From positions 2,852,001 to 2,916,000 of the forward strand of contig NZ_CP012264.1 in NCBI RefSeq assembly GCF_001277255.1: a stretch of 64,000 nt of DNA, read 5' to 3'. How positions within the stretch are numbered: position 1 is the stretch's first letter; the number at the start of each line of letters is the position of its first letter. Of this stretch, positions 1-9,016 are shown one piece after another. This stretch comes from Cronobacter condimenti 1330 (lineage in GTDB: Bacteria > Pseudomonadota > Gammaproteobacteria > Enterobacterales > Enterobacteriaceae). Under the pieces are notes generated by a model, which saw only the letters and a program-made list of their open reading frames with translations, did not search any database and was not told the DNA's origin. A program made the position numbers and the translations under genes.

Positions 1-852
1 CACCAGATCGTTATCCGCACGCACGCCATACGAGCCAGTGCACATGGTGAAACCGTTATAAATACTGTCGACCGTTTCTTTCAGCCACAGCATATCTTCA
101 ATCGTCGAAACAATACGCGGCAGGCCAAGGATGGGACGCGGCGGATCGTCCGGGTGGACCGCCAGGCGCACGCCGGCTTCTTCGGCAACCGGCACGATAG
201 CCTTCAGGAAATACGCCATATTTTCCCGCAGCGCGGCTTTATCAATAGGGTCGTATTCGGCAAGCCGCGCACGGAATTGATCCAGGGTGTAACCCTCTTC
301 CGCCCCCGGCAGGCCCGCAATAATGTTGCGCGTCAGCGTCTCGATTTGCGCCTCGCTCATGGCGTGGAAATAATCCTGCGCCTGGCGCTGCTCATCCTCG
401 GTATAATCATTGCGCGCACCGTCGCGCTTTAAGATGTGCAGTTCAAAGGCCGCGAAAGCAATCTGATCAAAACGCAGCGCCTTAGAGCCATCCGGCAGCG
501 TGTATTCAAGATCGGTACGCGTCCAGTCGAGGATGGGCATAAAGTTGTAGCAGACGGTATCGATGCCGCAGACCGCGAGGTTGCGGATGCTCTGCTGGTA
601 ACGGGCAATGTAGAGATCGTATTCACCGGTATGGGTTTTGATGTCTTCATGGACCGGGATACTTTCCACGACGGACCAGGTAAGCCCTTTTTGCGCAAGC
701 TCCGCCTGACGTTTTTTGATCTCTTCTACCGGCCATACCTCGCCATTTGGAATATGGTGTAGCGCAGTGACGATACCGGTGGCCCCGGCTTGTCTGATGT
801 CATCCAGCGATACCGGATCGTTTGGCCCATACCAACGCCAGGTTTGTTCCAT
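1..852 (-). CDS. uxuA: D-mannonate dehydratase UxuA (3' part cut off by window edge)
   Basis: UxuA dehydrates D-mannonate to 2-keto-3-deoxygluconate in the cytoplasmic glucuronate branch of hexuronate catabolism. The first 284 residues are present (E. coli UxuA is about 394); the remainder lies beyond base 1. The N-terminus MEQTWRWYGPND and the segments HHIPNGEVW, HEDIKTHTG, DWTRTDLEY, LRENMAYFLKAI, AVHPDDPP and MCTGSYGVRADNDL match the family closely. The start at 852 is preceded by a good AAGGAG ribosome site. The gene diverges from the mannitol-dehydrogenase-family gene yeiQ, which is likely to supply a D-mannonate/fructuronate oxidoreductase activity. In E. coli uxuA lies elsewhere, in uxuAB, so this pairing is a rearrangement relative to that genome. 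Confidence 0.95.
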   Translation of the reverse strand, partial: MEQTWRWYGPNDPVSLDDIRQAGATGIVTALHHIPNGEVWPVEEIKKRQAELAQKGLTWSVVESIPVHEDIKTHTGEYDLYIARYQQSIRNLAVCGIDTVCYNFMPILDWTRTDLEYTLPDGSKALRFDQIAFAAFELHILKRDGARNDYTEDEQRQAQDYFHAMSEAQIETLTRNIIAGLPGAEEGYTLDQFRARLAEYDPIDKAALRENMAYFLKAIVPVAEEAGVRLAVHPDDPPRPILGLPRIVSTIEDMLWLKETVDSIYNGFTMCTGSYGVRADNDLV

Positions 853-870
853 CGCCCTCTCCTTAAAAAG

Positions 871-883
871 TTGTTATACCAAT
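871..883. promoter_or_regulatory. Probable UxuR/ExuR-type operator upstream of uxuA
   Basis: TTGTTATACCAAT differs at one position from the palindromic hexuronate-repressor core TTGGTATACCAAT (recalled consensus for ExuR/UxuR). It lies 19 bases upstream of the uxuA start codon, where a repressor could block that promoter. Functional assignment is inference. Confidence 0.5.
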
Positions 884-981
884 ATTGCGATAACTCATGA
901 TGACTACCATACATGTTTAACCAGGGGCGTCAAACCACACGCCACTCTGTGTTGATCCAGCTCACAATCCCCGGATATTTA

Positions 982-994
982 CGGCATACCAATT
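982..994. promoter_or_regulatory. Second, weaker UxuR/ExuR-like site upstream of yeiQ
   Basis: CGGCATACCAATT shares the GG-x-ATACCAAT half of the hexuronate-repressor palindrome but has about three mismatches in the left arm. It lies about 65 bases upstream of yeiQ. With the stronger site about 110 bp away it could serve the divergent uxuA/yeiQ promoters. Weak on its own. Confidence 0.3.
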
Positions 995-1058
995 CAATTT
1001 GCTGTCATATAACTTTACACTGGCTTTGTTAAATAATGGTTATCAGGATATGTGAGAA

Positions 1059-2525
1059 ATGAATAATATCGCTTCCGCCACGCTGCCTGCTTCTGTCAAA
1101 CGCCCGGGCTACGATCGCCGCGCGCTGCAAACGCGCATTGTGCATTTCGGTTTCGGCGCGTTTCACCGCGCGCACCAGGCGCTGCTGACCGATCGGGTGC
1201 TTAATCAGAACGGCGGCGACTGGGGCATCTGCGAAATCAGCCTGTTCAGCGGGGATGAACTGATGAGCGCGCTGCGCGCCCAGGATCATCTTTATACCGT
1301 GCTGGAAAAAGGTGCTGAGGGCAATCAGCCTATTATTATTGGCGCTGTGAATGAATGCCTCAACGCGAAGCTCGACGGTATGGAGGCGATCATTGAAAAA
1401 TTCTGCGAGCCGCAGGTCGCTATTGTCTCGTTAACCATTACCGAAAAAGGCTATTGCATCGATCCTGCGACCGGCCACCTCGATACGCAAAACAGCCGTA
1501 TCGCACACGATCTTGAAAACCCCCATGCGCCGCACTCTGCGCCTGGCCTGCTGGTTGAAGCGCTGCACCGCCGGCGTGCACGTGGGCATGCCGCTTTTAC
1601 CGTGCTTTCCTGCGATAACATTCCCGATAACGGTCATGTGGTGCGCGAAGCGGTACTCGGCATGGCGCACCAGCGCGATCCGGCCCTGGCCGAATGGATA
1701 GCCGAGAACGTGACCTTCCCGGGCACCATGGTCGACAGGATTGTACCTGCGGCCACCCCCGAATCGCTGCAGGAGATAGCCGACACGCTGGGTGTGGCCG
1801 ATCCATGCGCCATTAGCTGCGAGCCGTTTATCCAGTGGGTCATCGAAGATAATTTCGTTGCGGGCCGTCCTGCCTGGGAAGATGCCGGCGTGCAGATGGT
1901 CGACGACGTGCTTCCCTGGGAGCAAATGAAACTGCGCATGCTCAATGGCAGCCACTCTTTCCTCGCCTATCTTGGCTACCTGGCGGGCTATCAGCACATT
2001 AGCGACTGCATGAACGACACGCATTTTCGCGACGCTGCCCGCCAGCTGATGCTGCGTGAACAGGCACCAACGCTGCGTATTACCGGTGTGGATCTGACCG
2101 GCTACGCCGACAGCCTCATTGCACGCTTCGCCAATCCATCGCTTAAGCACCGCACCTGGCAAATCGCTATGGATGGAAGTCAGAAACTGCCGCAGCGCAT
2201 GCTGGACTCTGTACGCTGGCATTTACAAAACGGTGGTGAATGGTCGCTGCTGGCGCTGGGCGTGGCGGGCTGGATGCGCTATGTAAGCGGCCTCGATGAT
2301 AACGGTCAGCCGATTGATGTGCGTGACCCGCTCGCAGACAAAATTGCAACGCTTGTGCAGTCCAGCAGCGAAGAGGAGCGCGTCAGCGCACTGTTGACGC
2401 TCAAAGAAGTGTTCGGTGAAGAACTGCCGCAGCACCCACTGTTCATTCATACGCTGCACGCCGCCTGGCAGTCGCTCTGTCGCCTGGGCGCGAAAGAAGC
2501 GGTCGCGCGCCTCGCAAGACGTTAA
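1059..2525 (+). CDS. yeiQ: Mannitol dehydrogenase-family oxidoreductase YeiQ (probable fructuronate reductase type)
   Basis: A 488-residue polyol-specific long-chain dehydrogenase, probably interconverting D-mannonate and D-fructuronate with NAD(H) in the cytoplasm. The N-terminal cofactor site is IVHFGFGAFHRAHQA (about residues 27-41). The catalytic Lys/Asn/His set of the family is visible as K291, N296 and H299 in KLRMLNGSHSF, with the spacing expected from mannitol dehydrogenase. Sequence and position next to yeiR match E. coli YeiQ more closely than UxuB. Pairing with divergent uxuA supports a role in hexuronate breakdown; the exact substrate is inferred. Confidence 0.93.
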   Translation: MNNIASATLPASVKRPGYDRRALQTRIVHFGFGAFHRAHQALLTDRVLNQNGGDWGICEISLFSGDELMSALRAQDHLYTVLEKGAEGNQPIIIGAVNECLNAKLDGMEAIIEKFCEPQVAIVSLTITEKGYCIDPATGHLDTQNSRIAHDLENPHAPHSAPGLLVEALHRRRARGHAAFTVLSCDNIPDNGHVVREAVLGMAHQRDPALAEWIAENVTFPGTMVDRIVPAATPESLQEIADTLGVADPCAISCEPFIQWVIEDNFVAGRPAWEDAGVQMVDDVLPWEQMKLRMLNGSHSFLAYLGYLAGYQHISDCMNDTHFRDAARQLMLREQAPTLRITGVDLTGYADSLIARFANPSLKHRTWQIAMDGSQKLPQRMLDSVRWHLQNGGEWSLLALGVAGWMRYVSGLDDNGQPIDVRDPLADKIATLVQSSSEEERVSALLTLKEVFGEELPQHPLFIHTLHAAWQSLCRLGAKEAVARLARR

Positions 2526-2656
2526 TTTTTAACCCTGAATGCCTTTAACGCGGACGCGGCGTCTGTCCGTCCGCGTTCCCCCTTCTCATCCCCGCCATTT
2601 TTATCCAGAATGAAGCCTGATGATTTATTTTCGCCAGATATTTATCAGGAGCGCTC

Positions 2657-3643
2657 GTGACCCTTACTAACCTTATTACCGGCTTTCTTGGCAGCGGCAA
2701 AACCACCACCATCCGTCATCTGCTGGCGCATAAAGATCCGGCGGAAAAGTGGGCGGTGCTGGTGAATGAATTCGGCGAAGTGGGCATTGACGGTGCGCTA
2801 ATGGCGGACAGCGGCGCGCTGTTAAAAGAGATCCCTGGCGGTTGCATGTGCTGCGTCAATGGCCTGCCGATGCAGGTTGGTCTCAATACGCTGCTGCGAC
2901 AGGGCAAGCCGGACCGCCTGCTGATTGAGCCAACCGGGCTTGGTCATCCGAAGCAGATTCTGGATATGCTCACTTCAGCGGTTTATGATCCCTATATTGA
3001 TCTTCGTGCAACGCTCTGCCTGCTCGACCCGCGTCAGTTGCAGGATGAAAAATATGTCACTAATGAGAATTTCCGCGATCAGCTCGCCGCCGCGGATATC
3101 ATCGTTGCGAATAAGCAGGACCGCAGCGATGCGCAAAGCCTTGCGGCGCTGCATGCCTGGCGCGACGAGTTTGCCGCCGACCGGGAACTGGTTTTCGCCA
3201 CCCAGGGCGAGATTGACCTTTCTCTTCTTGATAAACCGCGTCTGAACCTGCGTGAATTACCGGCAAGCGCTCATCACGCGCATTCTCACGCTGCGCGCAG
3301 CGGACTGGCGGCGCTGAGCCTGCCGGGCAATCAACGCTGGCGACGCAGCCTGAACAGCGGACAGGGCCATCACGCCTGCGGCTGGATTTTCGATGGCGAC
3401 ACGGTATTCGATACGATTGGCGTGCTGGAGTGGGCGCGGCTGGCGCCAGCGGAGCGCGTAAAAGGCGTGCTGCGTATTCCCGAAGGGCTGGTGCGCATTA
3501 ACCGCCAGGGCCAGGATTTGCATATCGAGACCCAGAACGCGCCGCCGCCGGACAGCCGAATCGAGCTTATTACTGCCGCAGAAGCCGACTGGAATGCCCT
3601 ACAATCGGCCTTGTTGAAGCTTCGTTTAGATGAATCGCTTTAA
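2657..3643 (+). CDS. yeiR: COG0523 family zinc-binding GTPase YeiR
   Basis: A 328-residue G3E-family P-loop GTPase of the COG0523 metallochaperone group. Visible elements: Walker A GFLGSGKTT (residues 9-17), the CxCC metal motif in GGCMCC (C63, C65, C66), a probable G4 motif NKQD, and a small histidine-rich segment near residue 205 (HHAHSHA). The C-terminal CobW-type domain begins near residue 215. The GTG start at 2657 is chosen because AGGAG lies six bases upstream and MTLTNLITGFLG aligns with the E. coli N-terminus. E. coli YeiR binds zinc and has metal-stimulated GTPase activity. It precedes lpxT by about 30 bases and may be cotranscribed with it. Confidence 0.95.
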   Translation: MTLTNLITGFLGSGKTTTIRHLLAHKDPAEKWAVLVNEFGEVGIDGALMADSGALLKEIPGGCMCCVNGLPMQVGLNTLLRQGKPDRLLIEPTGLGHPKQILDMLTSAVYDPYIDLRATLCLLDPRQLQDEKYVTNENFRDQLAAADIIVANKQDRSDAQSLAALHAWRDEFAADRELVFATQGEIDLSLLDKPRLNLRELPASAHHAHSHAARSGLAALSLPGNQRWRRSLNSGQGHHACGWIFDGDTVFDTIGVLEWARLAPAERVKGVLRIPEGLVRINRQGQDLHIETQNAPPPDSRIELITAAEADWNALQSALLKLRLDESL

Positions 3644-3673
3644 CGTTACCCTTTTGTGAAAAACCAAACCGCC

Positions 3674-4393
3674 ATGATCAATACCCGTATTCTTGCGATC
3701 CTGCTGCTTAATCTTGCAGGCGCTGCCCTCTTTCTTTCCTGGTATCCGCCGGCGCAGACCGGTGCCTGGTTCTCCCTCGATGCCGGGATATTCCACTTTT
3801 TTAATCACCTTGCCGCGGCCAGCCACAGCTTTTTATGGTTCCTTGCGATAACCAATAACCGCGCGTTTGACAGCTGTTCGCTGCTGGCAATGGGCCTGCT
3901 GCTGCTCTGGTACTGGCGCGCCGCCACACCGCCGGGACGTCGTCATATTATTATTATGGGTGTCGTGATGCTGCTTTCCGCCGTCGTGCTAAATCAGCTT
4001 GGGCACTTGCTGCCGGTATCTCGTCCAAGCCCGACGCTGACGTTTGAAGACAGCCTGCGCGTAAGCAAGGTGGTGGGTATTTCCACGAAAGACGCCTCGA
4101 CGGACAGTTTCCCGGGCGATCACGGAATGATGCTACTGATATTTGCTGGATTTATGTGGCGTTATTTCGGCAGTAAGGCTTTTGCCTGGGGCATGTTGAT
4201 ATTCTGCGTTTTCGCTCTGCCACGCATGATGATTGGCGCGCACTGGTTTACGGATATAGCTGTTGGCTCTTTGTCAATCATTTTTATTGGTCTGCCATGG
4301 ATTTTATTAACACCGCTTAGCGATATAATTATTTCCTGGCTTAATCATCATTTACCCGGCAAAAAAAACAACAACTCCATAACAATTAATTAA
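3674..4393 (+). CDS. lpxT: Lipid A 1-diphosphate synthase LpxT
   Basis: An inner-membrane PAP2-superfamily phosphotransferase that moves phosphate from undecaprenyl pyrophosphate to the 1-phosphate of lipid A on the periplasmic side, linking undecaprenyl recycling to LPS charge. About six hydrophobic segments are visible. The phosphatase motifs RPSPT, SFPGDHGMM and RMMIGAHWFTDI are intact. The ATG at 3674 aligns with the E. coli start (MI.....LLN); an in-frame GTG at 3656 would add six residues, and neither has a strong ribosome site. In E. coli LpxT is inhibited by PmrR under PmrA control; no pmrR is visible here. Confidence 0.93.
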   Translation: MINTRILAILLLNLAGAALFLSWYPPAQTGAWFSLDAGIFHFFNHLAAASHSFLWFLAITNNRAFDSCSLLAMGLLLLWYWRAATPPGRRHIIIMGVVMLLSAVVLNQLGHLLPVSRPSPTLTFEDSLRVSKVVGISTKDASTDSFPGDHGMMLLIFAGFMWRYFGSKAFAWGMLIFCVFALPRMMIGAHWFTDIAVGSLSIIFIGLPWILLTPLSDIIISWLNHHLPGKKNNNSITIN

Positions 4394-4411
4394 TAGATTA
4401 AAAATATCACC

Positions 4412-4446
4412 AACAGGGATCGTTAAGCGTCCCTGTTTATTTTTTC
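4412..4446 (+). terminator. Rho-independent terminator after lpxT
   Basis: The inverted repeat AACAGGGA...TCCCTGTT is followed by TTATTTTTT, about 20 bases past the lpxT stop. It separates lpxT from mepS. Confidence 0.8.
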
Positions 4447-4807
4447 TCCTTTTTGCGTCAAACGCTTTTCGTAACACTTTCACACATTCGTCATTAAAAT
4501 GAAGCGCTTGCCTATTTTTACAACAGTTTCTGAACCGCACGCCTTGCCTGTCTTTACAGTTCCTGACCATTACAATTTCTTATAAAAAAATAAATAAAAC
4601 CACTCGCCATATGGGGTTTGTTCAGGTAATCTCGGGAGCGTTTTGCGGTTTAAGCGCATTTATTGGTAATGCAAATAAAAGTGTGCACCAACACACAATT
4701 TAGCTAACCAGGAATTGTCTTACCCCCCAGAGCTCATTAGTCTCGGCACGTTTAGCTTTTTTTATAACGATTTTTATCGTTAAGGACTTCAAGGGAAAAC
4801 AAACGAA
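4447..4807 (+). other. Long mepS leader/promoter region without a gene
   Basis: About 360 AT-rich bases without a credible ORF. A short inverted repeat GTGTG...CACAC lies near 4680-4696, and the stretch 4764-4797 is T/A-rich just before the mepS start. The mepS promoter must lie here, but I cannot place -10 and -35 elements with confidence. Confidence 0.5.
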
Positions 4808-5377
4808 ATGGTCAAATCTCAACCAATTTTGAGATATATCATGCGGGCTATCCCCGCAGTCGCTGTGGCAGTTTTGCTGTCAGCATGTAGCTCTACAAAT
4901 ACCGCAAAAAACATGCATTCTGAGACGCATGCAGTAGGTGAAAACGACGGGCTGTTACTGCAAGCCTCTCAGGATGAATTTGAACAGATGGTTCGTACGC
5001 TGGATGTAAAATCCCGCATTATGGATCAATACGCTGACTGGAAAGGCGTACGCTATCGCCTCGGCGGCAGCACCAAAACCGGCATCGATTGTTCTGGTTT
5101 TGTGCAGCGAACTTTCCGTGAACAGTTTGGTTTAGAACTGCCGCGCTCAACCTATGAGCAGCAGGAAATGGGTAAACCGGTTGACCGCACCCACCTGCGT
5201 ACCGGCGATCTGGTTCTGTTCCGCGCAGGCTCTACAGGCCGCCACGTGGGCATTTACCTCGGTAATAATCAGTTTGTTCATGCATCAACACGCAGCGGCG
5301 TGATGATCTCAAACCTGGACGAACCGTACTGGAAGAAGCGCTATAACGAAGCGCGCCGCGTCCTGAGCCGGAGTTAA
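4808..5377 (+). CDS. mepS: Murein DD-endopeptidase MepS (Spr), lipoprotein
   Basis: A 189-residue NlpC/P60 hydrolase anchored to the outer membrane. It cleaves D-Ala-mDAP crosslinks to allow insertion of new peptidoglycan. The lipobox LLSAC places lipidation at C27. The catalytic triad is C95 (GIDCSGFVQ), H146 (GRHVGIYLG) and H158 (QFVHAST), offset as expected from the mature E. coli residues C68, H119 and H131. Length and sequence are near the E. coli protein throughout. In E. coli its level is controlled by NlpI/Prc proteolysis. It is monocistronic here, flanked by terminators. Confidence 0.97.
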   Translation: MVKSQPILRYIMRAIPAVAVAVLLSACSSTNTAKNMHSETHAVGENDGLLLQASQDEFEQMVRTLDVKSRIMDQYADWKGVRYRLGGSTKTGIDCSGFVQRTFREQFGLELPRSTYEQQEMGKPVDRTHLRTGDLVLFRAGSTGRHVGIYLGNNQFVHASTRSGVMISNLDEPYWKKRYNEARRVLSRS

Positions 5378-5420
5378 TTCTCAGCGTGACGATTTCCCTT
5401 GATTGTCTGTGCTGAAAGAT

Positions 5421-5450
5421 AAAAAACGCTGCTTATGCAGCGTTTTTTTT
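5421..5450 (+). terminator. Terminator after mepS
   Basis: The hairpin ACGCTGC-TTAT-GCAGCGT is followed by eight T residues and lies about 45 bases beyond the mepS stop. It is also A-rich on the other side. Confidence 0.9.
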
Positions 5451-5544
5451 GCCTGCGCGCCCGTGGCGCCGTTTCCCCTCACCTTCTCCGGTATTGTCTG
5501 GTAAGCTCACCTCACGCTCGTTGTTCGCACAGGAACTGAAAAGG

Positions 5545-7107
5545 ATGTTATCCCGTCCCCCTTTTGCACCAACCCTGTCTACTCCCCGAAAAATCGTTCT
5601 TGTTGGCCTTGCTGTGGGTCTGCTCCTGACCCTGGTTGTTACGTTCGCCACGCGGGGCTGGCTGCATCAGCAACGGGAAAACCAGTACGATCTGCTGGCA
5701 CATGATATCCACCATTATCTCGACACCTATTTTGCGCAGTTAAAAGCCTCAGCCGACGCGCTACAACCGCTAACGCTCGCCGAATGCGGTGCGGTGTCGT
5801 CGGAACTCACCTCACGCGCGGCTTTTAATGTTAACGTGCGCGCCTTTTTGCTGGTGAGGGACGGCGTAGCGTATTGCTCGTCGGCCACCGGCAAGATGCG
5901 GCTGGCGCTACATGCGCTCGCACCCGATATCAACACTCACCACGCCGTAGATATCAGCATTATTTCCGGCACGCCGATGATGCCGGATAAACCGTCAATC
6001 GTAATGTGGTTTGGTAACCCGCTGATGAAAGGCCGCGGGATCGTGACAACGTTAAACGTTAATCTCACCCCTTATCTTATCTATACCGCGCGCCAGAACG
6101 ATCTCAATGGCCTGGCGCTCGTCGCTAAAGATCTCGCGCTGACGACTTTTACCGGCAAGGCGCTGACGCCTGAAGAGCTGCCCGCCGCCCCATTGCACAG
6201 CGAAAGCGTGCAGGGTTATCCACTAAAGCTCTATCTGTACGGCGATACCATGCCTGCTGAAGACCGCCATCTGGCGCTGCTGCTGGGCTTACTGATCGGC
6301 GTGCTGGGCGGCGTGCTCGCCGTAATCTTGCTGGCGCTTCGCGCGCGCTCCGGGCGGGAGGTCGTCAGCGCCATGAAGCGCAATCAATTTTATGTGGTCT
6401 ATCAGCCCGTGGTAGACGCCGCGACGCGACAGATCCGTGGTGTAGAGGCGCTGATGCGCTGGGAGCATCCGGCGGCGGGTATGATCCCACCCGATGCCTT
6501 TATCAGTTTTGCCGAAGCGCAAGGGCTTATCGTCCCGCTCACCCGTCATCTGTTTAAGCTTATCGCGCAGGACGTGCCGCGCCTGCAGCAATCGCTACCG
6601 CCTGGCGCCAAGCTCGGGATTAACATCGCGCCTGGCCACCTGCACTCCCCGCAGTTCAAAATGGACATTCAGAAATTCCACGCCTCGCTGCCGCCGGAGT
6701 ATTTTCAGCTGGTACTGGAGATAACCGAACGCGACATGATCCGCGAAGAAGAAGCGATTGATCTTTTCGAATGGCTCCACCAGCAGGGTTATGAGATCGC
6801 CGTCGATGATTTCGGTACCGGCCACAGCGCCCTTATTTATCTTGAGCGCTTCACGCTCGATTACCTGAAAATCGATCGCGGCTTTGTGAATGCGATCGGT
6901 ACCGAAACCATCACCTCGCCGGTGCTGGACGCGGTGATAAGCCTCGCAAAACGGCTGAATATGGCGACTGTCGCCGAAGGCGTCGAAACGCTTGAGCAGG
7001 CGAAATGGTTGAGCGTGCGCGGCGTGAATTTTTTACAGGGCTATTATTTTAGTCGCCCGGTACGCGCGAGTGAATTGCCGGCGAGCATGACGGAAGCTGA
7101 CGCATAA
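5545..7107 (+). CDS. pdeN: CSS-motif/EAL c-di-GMP phosphodiesterase PdeN (Rtn)
   Basis: A 520-residue inner-membrane enzyme that hydrolyses cyclic di-GMP. The layout is: N-terminal transmembrane helix (about 17-35), periplasmic CSS-type sensor loop containing the signature Cys-Ser-Ser in AYCSSATG, second helix (about 242-264), then an EAL domain. EAL signatures are intact: GVEALMRWEH, ITERDM, DDFGTGHSAL, KIDRGF and AEGVET, so catalysis is expected. The ATG at 5545 is chosen over an upstream in-frame start because AAGG precedes it and the length matches E. coli Rtn (518). Periplasmic CSS domains sense thiol/redox state through DsbA/DsbB in known members; that is inference here. Confidence 0.95.
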   Translation: MLSRPPFAPTLSTPRKIVLVGLAVGLLLTLVVTFATRGWLHQQRENQYDLLAHDIHHYLDTYFAQLKASADALQPLTLAECGAVSSELTSRAAFNVNVRAFLLVRDGVAYCSSATGKMRLALHALAPDINTHHAVDISIISGTPMMPDKPSIVMWFGNPLMKGRGIVTTLNVNLTPYLIYTARQNDLNGLALVAKDLALTTFTGKALTPEELPAAPLHSESVQGYPLKLYLYGDTMPAEDRHLALLLGLLIGVLGGVLAVILLALRARSGREVVSAMKRNQFYVVYQPVVDAATRQIRGVEALMRWEHPAAGMIPPDAFISFAEAQGLIVPLTRHLFKLIAQDVPRLQQSLPPGAKLGINIAPGHLHSPQFKMDIQKFHASLPPEYFQLVLEITERDMIREEEAIDLFEWLHQQGYEIAVDDFGTGHSALIYLERFTLDYLKIDRGFVNAIGTETITSPVLDAVISLAKRLNMATVAEGVETLEQAKWLSVRGVNFLQGYYFSRPVRASELPASMTEADA

Positions 7108-7202
7108 CGCAGGGCTATTTCACAATCGCGCGCGCCTCCCTTATTATGCAGCCATGCTGTTAGCGCGCCCACCTGGACGCCGGAGAAGGACACACCATCC
7201 CA

Positions 7203-9008
7203 ATGATTGCACGCGCGTTCGTTTTGCTGTTAGTGATGTTCAGCGCTGTTTGCCAGGCGCAAACTATCCATGAAAGTTACTCCCTGGCGGTGCTCGGGGA
7301 GCCGAAATATGTCGTTAACTTTAACCACTTCGATTACGTCAACCCGGCAGCCCCAAAAGGCGGCAGCATTACGCTCGCGGCACTCGGCACTTTCGATAAC
7401 TTTAATCTCTACGCGCTGCGCGGTAACCCTGGCGTACGCACCGAAACGCTCTACGATACGCTCTTTACCAATTCCGATGACGAGCCCGGCAGCTATTACC
7501 CGCTGATTGCCGAGATGATCCGCTATCCGGATGATTTTTCCTGGGCGGAAGTGACTATCAATCCGCAGGCGCGCAATCACGACGGCTCACCCATTACCGC
7601 CAAAGATGTGGCGTTTACCTTTCATAAATTCATGACAGAAGGCGTGCCGCAGTTTCGTCTCTATTATAAAGGCACGACAGTGAAAGCCATCGCGCCGCTG
7701 ACGGTGCGCATTGAACTCGGGCAGCCCGGCAAAGAAAATATGCTGGGCCTGCTGACGTTGCCGATAATGCCGGAGAAATTCTGGCGCGACCATAAGCTTA
7801 GCGATCCGCTCTCTTCGCCGCCGCTTGCCAACGGCCCTTACCGCGTCACCCAATGGCGCATGGGGCAATACATTGTGTATTCCCGCGTGAAAGATTACTG
7901 GGCTGAAAACCTGCCGGTCAATCGCGGCCGCTGGAACTTTGATACCATTCGCTACGATTATTATCTCGATGACAATGTCGCTTTCGAAGCCTTCAAAGCG
8001 GGTGCCTATGATTTTCGTACCGAAACCAGCCCCAAAAACTGGGCGACGCGCTATACCGGTAATAACTTCGCACGTGGGTATATTGTCAAAGAAACATTTG
8101 AAAAAACCACGGCGCAGGACGCCCGCTGGCTTGCGTTTAATACGCAGCGTACCTTCTTCGCTGACCGCCGCGTGCGCGAGGCCATTTCACTCGTCTTTGA
8201 TTTTGAATGGATGAATAAAGTGCTGTTCTACAACGCCTGGCGTCGTCCGGACAGCTATTTCCTTAATACCGAGTACGCTGCGCGTCACTACCCGGACGCC
8301 GATGAACTCACCCTCCTCGCGCCCCTGAAAAAAGAGGTGCCGCCGGAAGTTTTCACCTCAATTTATACGCCGCCGGTCTCTCGCGGTGATGGCTTCGATC
8401 GCGATAATCTCATGAAAGCGCTGGCGCTCCTGAAAGACGCGGGCTGGGAGCTTAAAAACAACCGGCTGGTTAACGCGGCTACCGGTAAACCGTTTACGTT
8501 TGAATTGCTGCTTGGTTCGGAGGGAAATAACCAGTGGGTGCTCCCCTTCCAGCACAGCCTGGCGCGGCTTGGCATCACCATGACCATCCGACAGGTCGAT
8601 AATTCACAGCTGAATAACCGGCTGCGCAAGCGCGATTTCGACATGATGCCGCGTGTATACAGGGCTTCTCCCTGGCCTGATACGGGGCTTCAGATAAGCT
8701 GGGCGTCAGACTATATCGACTCTAGCTGGAATACACCGGGTGTGCAAAACCCGGCAGTGGATAAACTGATTGCGCAGATTATCGCCAACCAGGGCAATCA
8801 GAAAAAGCTCCTGCCGCTGGGCCGCGCGCTCGACCGCGTGCTGACATGGAACTACTACATGCTCCCTATGTGGTACGCGGCGGCGGATCGTGTCGCGATG
8901 TGGAACAAATTCTCGCGCCCGGCCACGCGCCCTCTCTATACCATCGGTTTTGATACGTGGTGGTATGACGTCAACAAAGCCGCCACCCTGCCAGAAGCGC
9001 GGCGCTGA
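7203..9008 (+). CDS. yejA: YejABEF importer, periplasmic substrate-binding protein YejA
   Basis: A 601-residue SBP_bac_5-type solute-binding protein, first gene of the yejABEF oligopeptide ABC importer. A signal peptide is evident (FVLLLVMFSAVCQAQ, cleavage probably after CQA). Family segments include ESYSLAVLGEPKY, FNHFDYVNPAAPKGG and PLANGPYRV. In E. coli this system takes up microcin C-type peptide-nucleotides, and in Salmonella it contributes to resistance to host peptides. Eight bases separate it from yejB, so cotranscription is expected. Confidence 0.97.
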   Translation: MIARAFVLLLVMFSAVCQAQTIHESYSLAVLGEPKYVVNFNHFDYVNPAAPKGGSITLAALGTFDNFNLYALRGNPGVRTETLYDTLFTNSDDEPGSYYPLIAEMIRYPDDFSWAEVTINPQARNHDGSPITAKDVAFTFHKFMTEGVPQFRLYYKGTTVKAIAPLTVRIELGQPGKENMLGLLTLPIMPEKFWRDHKLSDPLSSPPLANGPYRVTQWRMGQYIVYSRVKDYWAENLPVNRGRWNFDTIRYDYYLDDNVAFEAFKAGAYDFRTETSPKNWATRYTGNNFARGYIVKETFEKTTAQDARWLAFNTQRTFFADRRVREAISLVFDFEWMNKVLFYNAWRRPDSYFLNTEYAARHYPDADELTLLAPLKKEVPPEVFTSIYTPPVSRGDGFDRDNLMKALALLKDAGWELKNNRLVNAATGKPFTFELLLGSEGNNQWVLPFQHSLARLGITMTIRQVDNSQLNNRLRKRDFDMMPRVYRASPWPDTGLQISWASDYIDSSWNTPGVQNPAVDKLIAQIIANQGNQKKLLPLGRALDRVLTWNYYMLPMWYAAADRVAMWNKFSRPATRPLYTIGFDTWWYDVNKAATLPEARR

Positions 9009-9016
9009 GGAAAGTT

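Noticed and set aside
1431..2222. 263-codon ORF opposite yeiQ
   Set aside because: Overlaps a complete gene with catalytic residues; no independent support.
1059..2525. Naming the gene uxuB
   Set aside because: The position beside yeiR and segments such as RIVHFGFGAFHRAHQALLTD fit YeiQ better than UxuB, although the activity may be the same.
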